Part shown: one piece after another, positions 37,741 to 47,241 of the stretch
Layout of the letters: every line of letters begins with the position of its first letter
Numbering within the stretch: the first letter of the stretch is position 1
Assembly: GCF_029844725.1 (NCBI RefSeq)
Contig: NZ_JAOCKJ010000004.1
Coordinates: 62,001 to 126,000 of the forward strand
Direction: 5' to 3'
Origin: Pantoea sp. GD03673
GTDB taxonomy: Bacteria; Pseudomonadota; Gammaproteobacteria; Enterobacterales; Enterobacteriaceae
Length of the DNA: 64,000 nt
The notes under the pieces: generated by a model
What the model was told of the DNA's origin: nothing
What the model saw: only the letters and a program-made list of their open reading frames with translations
The model's database searches: none
Position numbers and translations under genes: made by a program

Positions 37741-38523
37741 ATGGAAGCTGAACTGTCCCTCCATATCCGTTTACAACAAAAACTGTTTGCCGATCCCCGC
37801 CGTATTGAGCTGCTGAAACGCGTACAGCAGACCGGGTCGATCAGTCAGGGGGCGAAACTGGCTGGCATCAGCTACAAAAGTGCCTGGGATGCGATTAATG
37901 AGATGAACCAGATGGCGGATGAAACGCTGGTGGCGCGGGCAACCGGCGGCAAAGGCGGTGGCGGTGCCACGCTGACCCGCTACGGTGAACGCCTGATCCA
38001 GTTGTTTCAGTTGATGGAGCAGATTCAGCAGAAAGCCTTTGATGCGCTGCAGCAGGATACGCTGCCACTCGACAGTCTGCTGGCGGCAATCGCCCGCTTT
38101 TCACTGCAGACCAGCGCCCGCAACCAGCTGTTCGGCACCGTGATCAGTAACGATGCGCAGCAGGTGGTTCAGCATCTGATGATTCAGCTGGCCGATGGCG
38201 TGACGCAGCTCAACGTGGCGCTGACCCAGCGCAGCGCCGATCGCCTTCATCTGGCGGCAGGTAAAGAGGTGCTGGTGTTGATCAAAGCGCCGTGGATCCG
38301 CATCAGCCGTGACGCCGCAGAGGAAGACAATCAGCTGGCGGCCACGGTCAGTGCCATCGAACCTGGCGAGCAGATGAGCGAAGTGCTGATGCAGCTCGCC
38401 AGCGGGGAAACCCTGTGTGCCACCCTGAGTCATGAACAGTTACAGCAGCTGAAGCTGCAGCCCGGCGACGCGGTGATCGCCAGTTTCAATGCGGAGAACG
38501 CCATCGTCGCCACCCTGCTCTAG
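37741..38523 (+). CDS. modE: Molybdate-responsive transcription regulator ModE
   Basis: The product has 260 residues (E. coli 262). An N-terminal winged helix (GSISQGAKLAGISYKSAWDA, about 31-50) is followed by two tandem MOP domains (about 125-190 and 195-258; SARNQLFGTVI and MSEVLMQLASGETLCATL). It senses molybdate and regulates modABC, moa and Mo-enzymes. It diverges from acrZ. Candidate target sites are at 37321 and 22324. Confidence 0.95.
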   Translation: MEAELSLHIRLQQKLFADPRRIELLKRVQQTGSISQGAKLAGISYKSAWDAINEMNQMADETLVARATGGKGGGGATLTRYGERLIQLFQLMEQIQQKAFDALQQDTLPLDSLLAAIARFSLQTSARNQLFGTVISNDAQQVVQHLMIQLADGVTQLNVALTQRSADRLHLAAGKEVLVLIKAPWIRISRDAAEEDNQLAATVSAIEPGEQMSEVLMQLASGETLCATLSHEQLQQLKLQPGDAVIASFNAENAIVATLL

Positions 38524-38592
38524 TGGCTGAGTTGACTTCATTGCGGGCAATCGTTACAACTCAGTAACCTGATGCAAAAAATGGAACAGATC

Positions 38593-40065
38593 ATGGCTTC
38601 ATTGCATATTCTGCAAGGCACGTTTCACCTTAGTGATACCCGGGTACTCAGTCTGGATCACGTGGAACTGCAGCGCGGCGAAAGCTGGGCCTTCGTCGGT
38701 GCCAACGGCAGCGGTAAATCATCACTGGCGCGCGCACTCTCCGGTGAACTGCCGCCGCTGGCCGGTAAAGTCAGCAACGATTTCACAAGGCCGGTCCGGC
38801 TGTCTCTGGAGCAGCTACAGACCCTGGTGGCGCAGGAGTGGCAGCGCAATAACACCGATATGCTCAGCGAAGGCGAAGAGGATACCGGGCTGACCGTGGC
38901 CGAGGTGATTCAGGCGGAGGTGCAGCAGCCGGAACGTTGCGGGCAGCTCGCCCGCCAGTTTGGTATCGAACCGCTGTTGTCACGCCGCTTCAAATATCTC
39001 TCTACCGGCGAAACCCGTAAAACCCTGCTTTGTCAGGCTCTGATGAACCAGCCAGACTTGCTGATTCTCGATGAGCCGTTTGACGGACTGGATGTGGCGT
39101 CGCGTGCCAGCCTCACCGACACGCTGCGCAACCTGCAGCAACCGGCATTCACCCTGGTGCTGGTGCTCAATCGCTTTGACGATATCCCCGATTTCATTCA
39201 GCAGGTTGGCGTGCTGGCAGAGTGTACTCTCACCCACAGCGGGCCGCGCCAGGCCATTTTAACAGAGGCGCTGGTCGCCCAGCTGGCACACAGTGAACAG
39301 CTGATGGGCATGGCGCTGCCCGAGGCAGATGTCCCGGATCAGCGTCCAACACTGGCGGATGATGCGCCGCGCGTTATCCTGCGCAACGGCACCGTCTCAT
39401 ACCACGATCGGCCCGTGATTCAGGGGCTGAACTGGCAGGTCAACGCAGGCGAACACTGGCAGATCACTGGCCCGAACGGTGCCGGAAAATCGACCCTGTT
39501 AAGCCTTGTGACCGGCGATCACCCGCAGGGCTACAGCAATGATTTAACCCTGTTTGGCCGCCGTCGCGGCAGTGGCGAAACCATCTGGGATATTAAGCAG
39601 CACATTGGCTATGTCAGCAGCAGCCTGCATCTGGATTACCGTGTCAGCACCAATGTACGGACGGTGATCCTGTCGGGCTTCTTCGACTCCATCGGGCTTT
39701 ATCAGGCGGCGTCCGATCGGCAGAAAGCGCTGGCCCGGCAGTGGCTGGCACTGCTGGGCATGGATAACCGGTTGGGCGATGCGCCGTTCCACTCGCTCTC
39801 ATGGGGGCAGCAGCGGCTGGTGCTGATTGCCCGCGCACTGGTTAAGCATCCGACACTGCTGATTCTGGACGAGCCACTTCAGGGACTTGACCCAATCAAC
39901 CGCCAATTGGTGCGGCGCTTTGTCGATGTGCTGATTGGCGAAGGCCGGACGCAGCTGCTGTTTGTTTCACACCACGCCGAAGATGCCCCCGCCTGTATCA
40001 CGCATCGCCTGAGCTTTGTTCCCTGTGAGGGCGGCTATCACTTCCAGCAGGATACGCTGCGCTAA
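38593..40065 (+). CDS. modF: Tandem-ABC ATPase ModF
   Basis: The product has 490 residues, as in E. coli. It is a double ATPase without a permease: Walker A in both halves (GANGSGKSSL and GPNGAGKSTL), signatures LSTGETRKTLLCQAL and LSWGQQRLVLIARAL, and Walker B LLILDEPFDGLD and LLILDEPLQGLD. Its precise role beside the mod genes is unsettled. ATG 38593 (MASLHILQGTFHLSD) fits the family; an upstream in-frame ATG at 38572 is possible, and no strong ribosome site decides. It follows modE with about 70 nt between. Confidence 0.92.
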   Translation: MASLHILQGTFHLSDTRVLSLDHVELQRGESWAFVGANGSGKSSLARALSGELPPLAGKVSNDFTRPVRLSLEQLQTLVAQEWQRNNTDMLSEGEEDTGLTVAEVIQAEVQQPERCGQLARQFGIEPLLSRRFKYLSTGETRKTLLCQALMNQPDLLILDEPFDGLDVASRASLTDTLRNLQQPAFTLVLVLNRFDDIPDFIQQVGVLAECTLTHSGPRQAILTEALVAQLAHSEQLMGMALPEADVPDQRPTLADDAPRVILRNGTVSYHDRPVIQGLNWQVNAGEHWQITGPNGAGKSTLLSLVTGDHPQGYSNDLTLFGRRRGSGETIWDIKQHIGYVSSSLHLDYRVSTNVRTVILSGFFDSIGLYQAASDRQKALARQWLALLGMDNRLGDAPFHSLSWGQQRLVLIARALVKHPTLLILDEPLQGLDPINRQLVRRFVDVLIGEGRTQLLFVSHHAEDAPACITHRLSFVPCEGGYHFQQDTLR

Positions 40066-40118
40066 CCTTCTTACAACGCCCCCCGGACGCCGCTGCGGCG
40101 GCGTTTACACGCGCCTTA

Positions 40119-40134
40119 GTGTAATCGTTACCAT
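40119..40134. promoter_or_regulatory. GalR/GalS operator, upstream site
   Basis: GTGTAATCGTTACCAT matches the 16-bp gal operator (GTGTAAACGATTCCAC in E. coli) at most positions. It lies about 170 nt upstream of galT. Confidence 0.75.
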
Positions 40135-40196
40135 TCAGACCCGCCTTTCATCCTCAAGCCTCCCTTTCAATGCCGTGAAATAAGAATAGTCAGCTT

Positions 40197-40212
40197 GTGT
40201 AAGCGATACCAT
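40197..40212. promoter_or_regulatory. GalR/GalS operator, downstream site
   Basis: GTGTAAGCGATACCAT is a second match 78 bp from the first. Two sites suggest DNA looping as in the E. coli gal operon, with shorter spacing than the 113 bp there. Confidence 0.75.
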
Positions 40213-40301
40213 TTATCCAGACTTGATCACGCTTTCGGGCGCGCTGATGTGCTACTTTTTACCGATGCCTCTTTGGCTTTTGACGCTTACCAGGACCTCA
40301 C

Positions 40302-41348
40302 ATGGAAAAATTCAACCCGGTCGATCACCCACATCGCCGTTACAATCCACTGATTGATCAATGGATTTTAGTTTCACCTCATCGGGCTAAACGTCCGTGG
40401 CAGGGCGCGCAGGAAACCCCCGCCGTTAATACCTTACCGGCGCACGATCCGGACTGCTTCCTGTGTGCCGGAAACACCCGCATCACCGGTGATAAAAACC
40501 CGGATTATTCGGGCACTTATGTCTTTACCAATGACTTTGCAGCGCTGATGACCGACACGCCTGACGCGCCCGTGAGCGACGATATCCTGATGCGCTGTGA
40601 AAGCGCACGCGGCACCAGTCGGGTCATCTGCTTCTCGCCCGATCACAGCAAAACCCTGCCGGAAATGTCACTGAGTGCGCTGGAAGAAGTGGTGCGCACC
40701 TGGCAGGCGCAGACCGCCGATCTGGGTCAGCACTATCCCTGGGTGCAGGTGTTTGAAAACAAGGGCGCGGCCATGGGCTGCTCCAACCCGCATCCGCATG
40801 GACAGATCTGGGCTAACAGCTTCCTGCCCAATGAAGCGCAGCGTGAGGACGATCATCAGCGCGACTATTACGCGAAACACGGCTCGCCGATGCTGGTCGA
40901 TTACCTGGCACGTGAGCAGCAGGATGGCAGCCGCACCGTGGTAGAAACCGAACACTGGCTGGCCGTTGTGCCGTGGTGGGCCGCCTGGCCATTTGAAACC
41001 CTGCTGCTGCCGAAAACGCACGTCAAACGTCTTACCGACCTCACTGCGGCGCAGCGTTCTGACCTGGCGCTCGCGATCAAGCAGCTCACCAGCCGCTATG
41101 ACAATCTGTTCCAGTGCTCTTTCCCCTACTCCATGGGCTGGCACGGCGCGCCGTTTAATGGCGAAACCAACGACCACTGGCAGTTACACGCGCACTTCTA
41201 TCCGCCGCTGCTGCGCTCAGCAACGGTGCGTAAATTTATGGTTGGCTATGAAATGCTGGCCGAAACCCAACGCGATTTAACGGCGGAACAGGCGGCGGAA
41301 CGTCTGCGTTCTGTCAGCGACGTTCACTTCCGTGAGGCACAACAATGA
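40302..41348 (+). CDS. galT: Galactose-1-phosphate uridylyltransferase
   Basis: The product has 348 residues, as in E. coli. The active-site triad HPH in [12 protein letters not shown] (nucleophile His near 166) and the zinc cysteines in DCFLCAG are present. It swaps UMP between UDP-glucose and galactose-1-P. It is the first gene of this operon here, since galE is absent upstream. It overlaps galK by 4 nt. Confidence 0.97.
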   Translation: MEKFNPVDHPHRRYNPLIDQWILVSPHRAKRPWQGAQETPAVNTLPAHDPDCFLCAGNTRITGDKNPDYSGTYVFTNDFAALMTDTPDAPVSDDILMRCESARGTSRVICFSPDHSKTLPEMSLSALEEVVRTWQAQTADLGQHYPWVQVFENKGAAMGCSNPHPHGQIWANSFLPNEAQREDDHQRDYYAKHGSPMLVDYLAREQQDGSRTVVETEHWLAVVPWWAAWPFETLLLPKTHVKRLTDLTAAQRSDLALAIKQLTSRYDNLFQCSFPYSMGWHGAPFNGETNDHWQLHAHFYPPLLRSATVRKFMVGYEMLAETQRDLTAEQAAERLRSVSDVHFREAQQ

Positions 41349-42493
41349 GCTTAAAAACCATCACGCAGCAGCTTTTCTCTGACACCTTCGGTTACGCCGC
41401 CACACACACGATCCAGGCGCCGGGCCGCGTTAACCTGATTGGCGAGCACACCGACTATAACGACGGCTTTGTGCTGCCGTGTGCGATTGACTACCAGACG
41501 GTCATCGCCTGTGCCCGCCGTGACGATCGCCAGATTCGCGTTGTCGCCGCAGATTATGAAAATGCGCAGGACACCTTCTCGCTGGATGAAGAGATCGTCA
41601 GCGTGCAGGAACCGATGTGGGCCAACTATGTACGCGGCGTGGTGAAACATCTGCAGCAGCGTCATGCCGATTTTGGCGGCATCGATATGGTGATCAGCGG
41701 CAACGTGCCACAGGGCGCGGGCCTGAGCTCATCGGCGTCGCTGGAAGTGGCGGTCGGCACCGTGGTAGTGCAGCTCTATAACCTGCCGCTGGATGGCGCG
41801 GCGATTGCCGTTAATGGTCAGGAAGCCGAAAACCAGTTCGTTGGCTGTAACTGCGGCATCATGGATCAGCTGATTTCCGCGCTGGGCCAGAAAGATCACG
41901 CCATGCTGCTCGACTGCCGCACGCTGGGCACGCGTCCGGTATCGATGCCGGAGGATATCGCTGTCGTGATCATCAACTCCAATTTCCGACGCACCCTGGT
42001 TGGCAGCGAATACAACACCCGCCGCGAGCAGTGTGAAGCGGGCGCACGTTTCTTCAATAAGAAGGCGCTGCGTGATGTTGATCTGGCCGGGTTTGAAGCG
42101 GCGCAGGCGCAGCTTGACCCGCAGGTGGCAAAGCGCGTGCGTCACGTCATCACCGAAAACGCCCGCACGCTGGAAGCGGCTGATGCGCTGACCCGGGGCG
42201 ACCTGACGCGTATGGGCCAGCTGATGGCTGAATCACACGCCTCGATGCGTGACGATTTCGAGATCACCGTGCCACCAATCGATACCCTGGTTGAGATTGT
42301 GAAAGCGCAGATCGGTGATCGCGGCGGTGTGCGTATGACCGGCGGCGGCTTTGGTGGCTGCATCGTGGCACTGATGCCGCTGGATTTGGTTGATCAGGTC
42401 AAAACCGCTGTCGCGGAACAGTATGAAGCGCAGACCGGGATCAAAGAGACCTTCTACGTCTGTAAAGCCTCTGAAGGAGCGGGTCAATGCTGA
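41345..42493 (+). CDS. galK: Galactokinase
   Basis: The product has 382 residues, as in E. coli. The GHMP-kinase signatures are present: [20 protein letters not shown] (about 20-39), the P-loop [15 protein letters not shown] and [11 protein letters not shown] near the C-terminus. It phosphorylates alpha-galactose. It overlaps galT (4 nt) and galM (7 nt). Confidence 0.97.
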   Translation: MSLKTITQQLFSDTFGYAATHTIQAPGRVNLIGEHTDYNDGFVLPCAIDYQTVIACARRDDRQIRVVAADYENAQDTFSLDEEIVSVQEPMWANYVRGVVKHLQQRHADFGGIDMVISGNVPQGAGLSSSASLEVAVGTVVVQLYNLPLDGAAIAVNGQEAENQFVGCNCGIMDQLISALGQKDHAMLLDCRTLGTRPVSMPEDIAVVIINSNFRRTLVGSEYNTRREQCEAGARFFNKKALRDVDLAGFEAAQAQLDPQVAKRVRHVITENARTLEAADALTRGDLTRMGQLMAESHASMRDDFEITVPPIDTLVEIVKAQIGDRGGVRMTGGGFGGCIVALMPLDLVDQVKTAVAEQYEAQTGIKETFYVCKASEGAGQC

Positions 42494-43521
42494 ACGACGT
42501 TAACTCCCATGCGCCCGACGGTCAGCCGTGGCGCATAACGGTGCTGCGCAACGCCAACGGCATGCTGGCGACCTTTATGGACTGGGGCGCGACCTGGCTT
42601 TCTGCCCGCGTGCCGATGCAGGATGGCACGGTACGTGAAGCGCTGCTCGGCTGTGCCACGCCTTCTGACTATCTGCATCAGGATGCCTATCTGGGGGCCA
42701 CGGTGGGCCGCTACGCTAACCGTATCGCCGGGGCAAAACTGACCACACTGAACCGCGCACTGGTGCCGAACCAGGGTGCGCATCAGCTGCATGGCGGGCC
42801 AGAGGGCTTTGATAAACGCCGCTGGCAAATTGTCAGCCAGTCCGACAGCGAGGTGCACTACCGCATCGATTCGCCTGACGGGGATCAGGGCTATCCGGGC
42901 AATCTGATTGCCGACCTGCACTATCAGTTAGATGATCAGAACTGCCTGAGCATCCGCTATGAAGCGCGCTGCGATCGGCCCTGCCCGGTCAATCTGACCA
43001 ACCATGCCTACTTTAACCTTGATGCGCATCATGGCGACGCCCGCCAGCATCGCTTACAACTGCACGCCGACCACTATTTGCCGGTCGACAGTGAAGGCAT
43101 TCCGAATGCGCCGCTGAAAGCCGTCGCCGGAACCAGTTTTGATTTCCGTCAGGCTAAAGTCGTGGCGCAGGACTTTCTGGCAGACGACGATCAGCGTGCG
43201 GTGAAGGGCTATGACCATGCGTTTCTGCTTAACAGCGCAGGCGACGACACGCAGCCTGCGGCAGAACTCTGGTCGGAAGATGGCCGACTGCAGCTCAGTG
43301 TCACCACCTCGGCACCGGCGCTGCAGTTCTACACCGGCAACTATCTGGCAGGCACCCGTGCCCGTGAGCAGGCGAGCTATACTGCATTTCAGGGCATTGC
43401 GCTGGAGAGTGAATTTTTACCGGATTCGCCTAATCATGCTGAGTGGCCTCAGCCAGATTGCTGGCTGCAGCCGGGAGATCGCTGGGAATCCGTGACGCGT
43501 TATCGCTTCACGCCACGCTGA
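42487..43521 (+). CDS. galM: Aldose 1-epimerase (mutarotase)
   Basis: The product has 344 residues (E. coli 346). Mutarotase motifs: [29 protein letters not shown] (active-site His), [10 protein letters not shown] (second His) and [19 protein letters not shown] (catalytic Glu). It interconverts alpha and beta galactose ahead of GalK. It overlaps galK by 7 nt and ends the operon. Confidence 0.95.
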   Translation: MLNDVNSHAPDGQPWRITVLRNANGMLATFMDWGATWLSARVPMQDGTVREALLGCATPSDYLHQDAYLGATVGRYANRIAGAKLTTLNRALVPNQGAHQLHGGPEGFDKRRWQIVSQSDSEVHYRIDSPDGDQGYPGNLIADLHYQLDDQNCLSIRYEARCDRPCPVNLTNHAYFNLDAHHGDARQHRLQLHADHYLPVDSEGIPNAPLKAVAGTSFDFRQAKVVAQDFLADDDQRAVKGYDHAFLLNSAGDDTQPAAELWSEDGRLQLSVTTSAPALQFYTGNYLAGTRAREQASYTAFQGIALESEFLPDSPNHAEWPQPDCWLQPGDRWESVTRYRFTPR

Positions 43522-43672
43522 GCCTCCGGCTGAAAAACGCGCAGTGCGTCACACACAGGCTTACGCGCTGCGCGCTTTTCCGTTATGGTATGGCGCAATC
43601 AGCTCGTGTATCAGGCGGGCAGCAGCAGGTTTCCAATCTCACAGAAACATCACAGTATTAAGGAGTTAAGCT

Positions 43673-44425
43673 ATGGCTGTAACTAAGCTGGTTCTGGTGC
43701 GACACGGCGAAAGCCAGTGGAACAACGAAAACCGCTTTACCGGTTGGTATGATGTTGACCTTTCTGAGAAGGGTCGTGGCGAAGCCAAATCAGCAGGTCA
43801 GCTGCTGAAAAAAGAGGGCTTTGTTTTTGATTTTGCTTACACCTCCGTACTGAAGCGTGCGATTCACACGCTGTGGAATGTGCTGGATGAGCTGGATCAG
43901 GCCTGGCTGCCGGTTGAGAAAACCTGGCGTCTGAACGAGCGTCACTACGGTGCGCTGCAGGGTCTGGATAAAGCGGAAACAGCGGCCAAATATGGCGACG
44001 AGCAGGTTAAGCAGTGGCGTCGCGGCTTTGCCGTTACTCCGCCAGAGCTGGATCGTGCAGATGAGCGTTTCCCGGGCCATGACCCGCGTTACGCATCACT
44101 GACCCCGGAGCAGCTGCCAACCACCGAAAGCCTGGCGCTGACCATCGATCGCGTAATCCCTTACTGGAACGATACCATTCTGCCGCGCATCAAAAGCGGT
44201 GAGAAAGTGATCATTGCCGCACACGGCAACTCACTGCGTGCACTGGTGAAATATCTGGATAACCTGAGCGAAGATGAAATTCTCGAACTGAACATCCCAA
44301 CCGGCGTACCGCTGGTGTATGAGTTCGATGAAAACTTCAAACCGCTGAAACGCTACTACCTGGGTGACCAGGACGAGATTGCAGCGAAAGCCGCAGCCGT
44401 TGCGAACCAGGGTAAAGCGAAGTAA
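43673..44425 (+). CDS. gpmA: 2,3-bisphosphoglycerate-dependent phosphoglycerate mutase
   Basis: The product has 250 residues, as in E. coli. RHGESQWN with catalytic His11, [20 protein letters not shown] and the second catalytic His in [17 protein letters not shown] are present. It is a core glycolytic and gluconeogenic enzyme. A strong AAGGAG site precedes the ATG and a strong terminator follows. Confidence 0.97.
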   Translation: MAVTKLVLVRHGESQWNNENRFTGWYDVDLSEKGRGEAKSAGQLLKKEGFVFDFAYTSVLKRAIHTLWNVLDELDQAWLPVEKTWRLNERHYGALQGLDKAETAAKYGDEQVKQWRRGFAVTPPELDRADERFPGHDPRYASLTPEQLPTTESLALTIDRVIPYWNDTILPRIKSGEKVIIAAHGNSLRALVKYLDNLSEDEILELNIPTGVPLVYEFDENFKPLKRYYLGDQDEIAAKAAAVANQGKAK

Positions 44426-44441
44426 TTTTTCGCTGACAGGC

Positions 44442-44472
44442 AAAAAGGCCAGACGAAAGTCTGGCCTTTTTT
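44442..44472 (+). terminator. Rho-independent terminator of gpmA
   Basis: Perfect stem AAGGCCAGAC/GTCTGGCCTT with GAAA loop, flanked by A- and T-runs; it can also act on the minus strand. Confidence 0.92.
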
Positions 44473-44602
44473 ATTGGGCGGCGCACGGCAATGCTACGCG
44501 TCATCTTTCACTGTCAGCGTAAAAGCCAGGATGTCAGTTCGTCCCGGACTCATCACATATTCAAATCCGTTTAAGTCTGGCAGCAGTAAATTAGCTCAAT
44601 GC

Positions 44603-44810
44603 GCAGGGAACAGGGTCAGAAAAGGAAAGCGTCCCGCCGCCCGGAAAAAACGCCGGGAGCGTTTTAAACAACGTAACGCGCTGGCCCGGCAACGGGCGCA
44701 CCTCAGGGATGAGGTGCGTCATCGCGCGGGCAGAGCGTGCCATGGATGGCGGTTTTTGCGTCTTTTCGATCTGACTGTGTTTCCTGAGCAGGCTCACTCT
44801 CCACAGCGAA
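44603..44810. repeat. Dispersed intergenic repeat, copy A
   Basis: This ~200-nt stretch between gpmA and aroG resembles 55508-55695 over most of its length. Shared landmarks are GGGTCAGAA, AACGCCGGG, ACGCGCTGGCCCGGCAACGG, GCGCACCTCA, GTCATCGCGCGGGC, TTTTGCGTCT and GCAGGCT. GCCCG-GCAA-CGGGC is a small hairpin with a GNRA loop. Copy A has an extra palindrome (CACCTCAGGGATGAGGTG). The family is not one I recognise. Confidence 0.75.
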
Positions 44811-44852
44811 TTCAGACAGACGCTGCCAATAGTCACTCCAGACCGCGAACAC

Positions 44853-45905
44853 TTAACTGCGGCGCTGTTTAACCGCCGCCGCCAGCTGACGCAGCACCTT
44901 GTCAGTATCTTCCCAGCCGATACAGGCGTCGGTGACGCTTTTGCCATAGACCAGCGGCTCGCCGCTCTCCAGGCTCTGATTGCCTTCCACCAGATGACTC
45001 TCAATCATCACACCGACAATCGCCTGCTCACCGTTGATCAGCTGCTGTGAGACATCATCTGCCACCACCATCTGACGCTGGAACTGCTTGCTGCTGTTCG
45101 CATGGCTGAAGTCGATCATCACCTGCTGTGGCAGACCCGCTTTTGCCAGGCCCTCTTTGACCTCAGCGACATGCTGCGCACTGTAGTTAGGCTCTTTGCC
45201 GCCGCGCAGGATGATGTGGCAATCACCGTTGCCGCTGGTTTCCACAATGGCGGAATGACCGTACTTCGTGACTGACAGGAAACAGTGTGGCGATCCTGCT
45301 GCGTTAATTGCATCAATCGCGACCTTGATGGTGCCATCGGTGCCATTTTTAAAGCCAACCGGGCAGGAAAGACCGGATGCCAGCTCGCGGTGCACCTGAG
45401 ATTCCGTGGTACGCGCACCAATCGCGCCCCAGCTCATCAGGTCAGCCACATATTGCGGCGTAATCATATCCAGAAACTCGCCCGCTGCCGGTAAGCCGCT
45501 GTCGTTGATTTCCAGCAGCAGTTTACGCGCCAGACGCAGACCGTCGTTAAGCTGATAGCTGTTATCCATGTACGGGTCGTTGATCAGCCCTTTCCAGCCC
45601 ACTGTGGTGCGTGGTTTTTCAAAATAGACCCGCATCACCACTTCCAGCTCGCCTTTCAGCTCATCGCGCAGCGCCAGCAGGCGACCGGCATACTCTTTTG
45701 CCGCCTCAGTGTCATGAATTGAGCAGGGGCCGATCACCACCAGCAGGCGATCGTCCTTGCCCTGCAGGATGTGATGAATCGCCTGACGGGCCTGTGAAAC
45801 GGTCTGTGCAGCACGATCGGTCGCCGGGAATTTTTCGAGCAGCGCAACCGGAGGTAACAGCTCTTTAATCTCTTTGATGCGTAAATCATCGTTCTGGTAA
45901 TTCAT
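44853..45905 (-). CDS. aroG: 3-deoxy-D-arabino-heptulosonate 7-phosphate synthase, Phe-sensitive type
   Basis: The product has 350 residues (E. coli AroG 350). It joins PEP and erythrose-4-P, the first shikimate step. VVIGPCSIHDTEAAKEYAGR, MRVYFEKPRTTVGWKGLIND, GARTTESQVHRELASGLSCP and MIDFSHANSSK are present. The sequence is closest to AroG rather than AroF or AroH, and the neighbours (gpmA, ybgS) agree with aroG. I did not find a full TyrR box upstream. Confidence 0.96.
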   Translation of the reverse strand: MNYQNDDLRIKEIKELLPPVALLEKFPATDRAAQTVSQARQAIHHILQGKDDRLLVVIGPCSIHDTEAAKEYAGRLLALRDELKGELEVVMRVYFEKPRTTVGWKGLINDPYMDNSYQLNDGLRLARKLLLEINDSGLPAAGEFLDMITPQYVADLMSWGAIGARTTESQVHRELASGLSCPVGFKNGTDGTIKVAIDAINAAGSPHCFLSVTKYGHSAIVETSGNGDCHIILRGGKEPNYSAQHVAEVKEGLAKAGLPQQVMIDFSHANSSKQFQRQMVVADDVSQQLINGEQAIVGVMIESHLVEGNQSLESGEPLVYGKSVTDACIGWEDTDKVLRQLAAAVKQRRS

Positions 45906-46192
45906 ACTGATTCCATATTTTTTCTTGCCCGGCGCCCGCCGGACACAACCTGCCCAATGTAGCCCGAAGCGCCAGGGGTGTAAATTCCCGCTGCGGGTTA
46001 AATGTGCGGGTCATATTTGCATTAATCAGGTTAGCGACTAGACTTTTTAATGGTAAGCACTGAGGAAAGTCCCGCTTACATTATTTAATCACCCTGTTTT
46101 AGTTAACTGGCGAATTTTATTTCGTCAGGGATTTTTTTACCCGAAATTGCACCTCTGGGCTCAAAGCCTCTTCATTTATTAACGGGAGCATA

Positions 46193-46561
46193 ATGATGAA
46201 AAAGTTTGCCTTACTCTTTTTGACAGCAGCAATGACACTGAGCAGTGGCGCGGTACTGGCTGCAGACAGCAGCAGCAATAACGGTACAGCAAATCAGGCA
46301 GCCAGTGCAGGCGCAGCAGCGGGTGGCGCGAAAGAGAATCTGCCGCCAAATAATGTCGATAACAGCAAAATTAATAACACCGGCAACGACACGAATCCTG
46401 CAACGTCTGGCAGCACGACCAGCCAGGGTAATATGTCTGCTAATGAAATTGACCAGAACAGCCAGTGTAAAGATGGCAAATGTCCGAATATCAACAGAAA
46501 AGTTGAAACGAAAGTCGGCGGCGGTGATGTAAATACCAAAACCGATGGAACAACGCAGTAA
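46193..46561 (+). CDS. ybgS: YbgS-like periplasmic protein
   Basis: The product has 122 residues (E. coli YbgS 126). A signal peptide ends at about residue 24 (VLAADSSS); the mature part is rich in Asn, Ser, Gly and Thr and probably disordered. The C-terminal block CKDGKCPNINRKVET and NTKTDGTTQ matches YbgS. Its function is unknown. The position between aroG and zitB follows E. coli. A GGGAG ribosome site precedes tandem ATGs (46193 and 46196). Confidence 0.9.
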   Translation: MMKKFALLFLTAAMTLSSGAVLAADSSSNNGTANQAASAGAAAGGAKENLPPNNVDNSKINNTGNDTNPATSGSTTSQGNMSANEIDQNSQCKDGKCPNINRKVETKVGGGDVNTKTDGTTQ

Positions 46562-46569
46562 TTCTGTTT

Positions 46570-46602
46570 AACCAGGAGAGCGGAAGCGCTCCTGGTTTTT
46601 CT
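46570..46602 (+). terminator. Terminator of ybgS
   Basis: Stem AACCAGGAG/CTCCTGGTT with a small internal loop, followed by TTTC, 9 nt after the ybgS stop. Confidence 0.8.
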
Positions 46603-46659
46603 CCCCTCTGCCCCACTCTTCCGCTATGCTAATCCTGTGAAATTTACAGGAAATCCTTC

Positions 46660-47241
46660 ATGGCCGTTTTGCTTTTGATTGACGATCATCCGCTGGTTGA
46701 AGTTGCACTTGACGCCGCACTGAGTCAGTCGCCCATACCCGTCCAGCTCCTCTCTGCCAGCAGTGAAAAAGCCGCCCGTCCCTTACTTCAGCAGCCACTG
46801 GACATTATCGTGCTGGATATCGGCCTGCCGGACAGTGATGGGCTGGAATTTCTTCGTCGCCTGAAAATCCATCGGCCTGATTGCCCGGTCCTGATCTACT
46901 CCGCGCAGCAGACCCGGCACTATGTGCGACGCGCACAGGCGCTGGGTGCGGCCGGTTACGTGGTCAAGAGTCAGCGTATGACGCAGTTGCTCAGCGCCAT
47001 TCTGGCGGTGCTGGGCGGTCAGACCGCCTTTCCGGTGATGGATGATGAGCCTGAGCTGCCGCTGACGCAGAAGGAGCGTCAGATTCTTGCGCTGCTGGCC
47101 AGCGGCTTGTCCAATCTGCAAATCGCCGCGCAGCTGCACATCAGTAACAAAACGGTCAGTACCCATAAAAAGAACATTCTGGAAAAAACCGGTGCCCGCT
47201 CGGTGGTGGAACTGGCTGACCTGTGGAAAGCGCAGCAGTGA
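46660..47241 (+). CDS. NarL/FixJ-type response regulator (BvgA/EvgA-like)
   Basis: The product has 193 residues. A receiver domain (about 1-115; acidic pair in LIDDHP, phospho-acceptor Asp53 in VLDIGLPDSDG, Lys in YVVKSQ) is followed by a LuxR helix-turn-helix (LTQKERQILALLASGLSNLQ ... HISNKTVSTHKKNILEKTGA). It is the DNA-binding output of the sensor kinase encoded next, whose start overlaps the stop of this gene. The target genes are unknown. The pair is not at this place in E. coli. Confidence 0.9.
   Translation: MAVLLLIDDHPLVEVALDAALSQSPIPVQLLSASSEKAARPLLQQPLDIIVLDIGLPDSDGLEFLRRLKIHRPDCPVLIYSAQQTRHYVRRAQALGAAGYVVKSQRMTQLLSAILAVLGGQTAFPVMDDEPELPLTQKERQILALLASGLSNLQIAAQLHISNKTVSTHKKNILEKTGARSVVELADLWKAQQ

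Noticed and set aside
45906-46020. TyrR box upstream of aroG
   Set aside because: Only a half-site (TGTAAA) is seen; the partner TTTACA is missing, so I do not call an operator.
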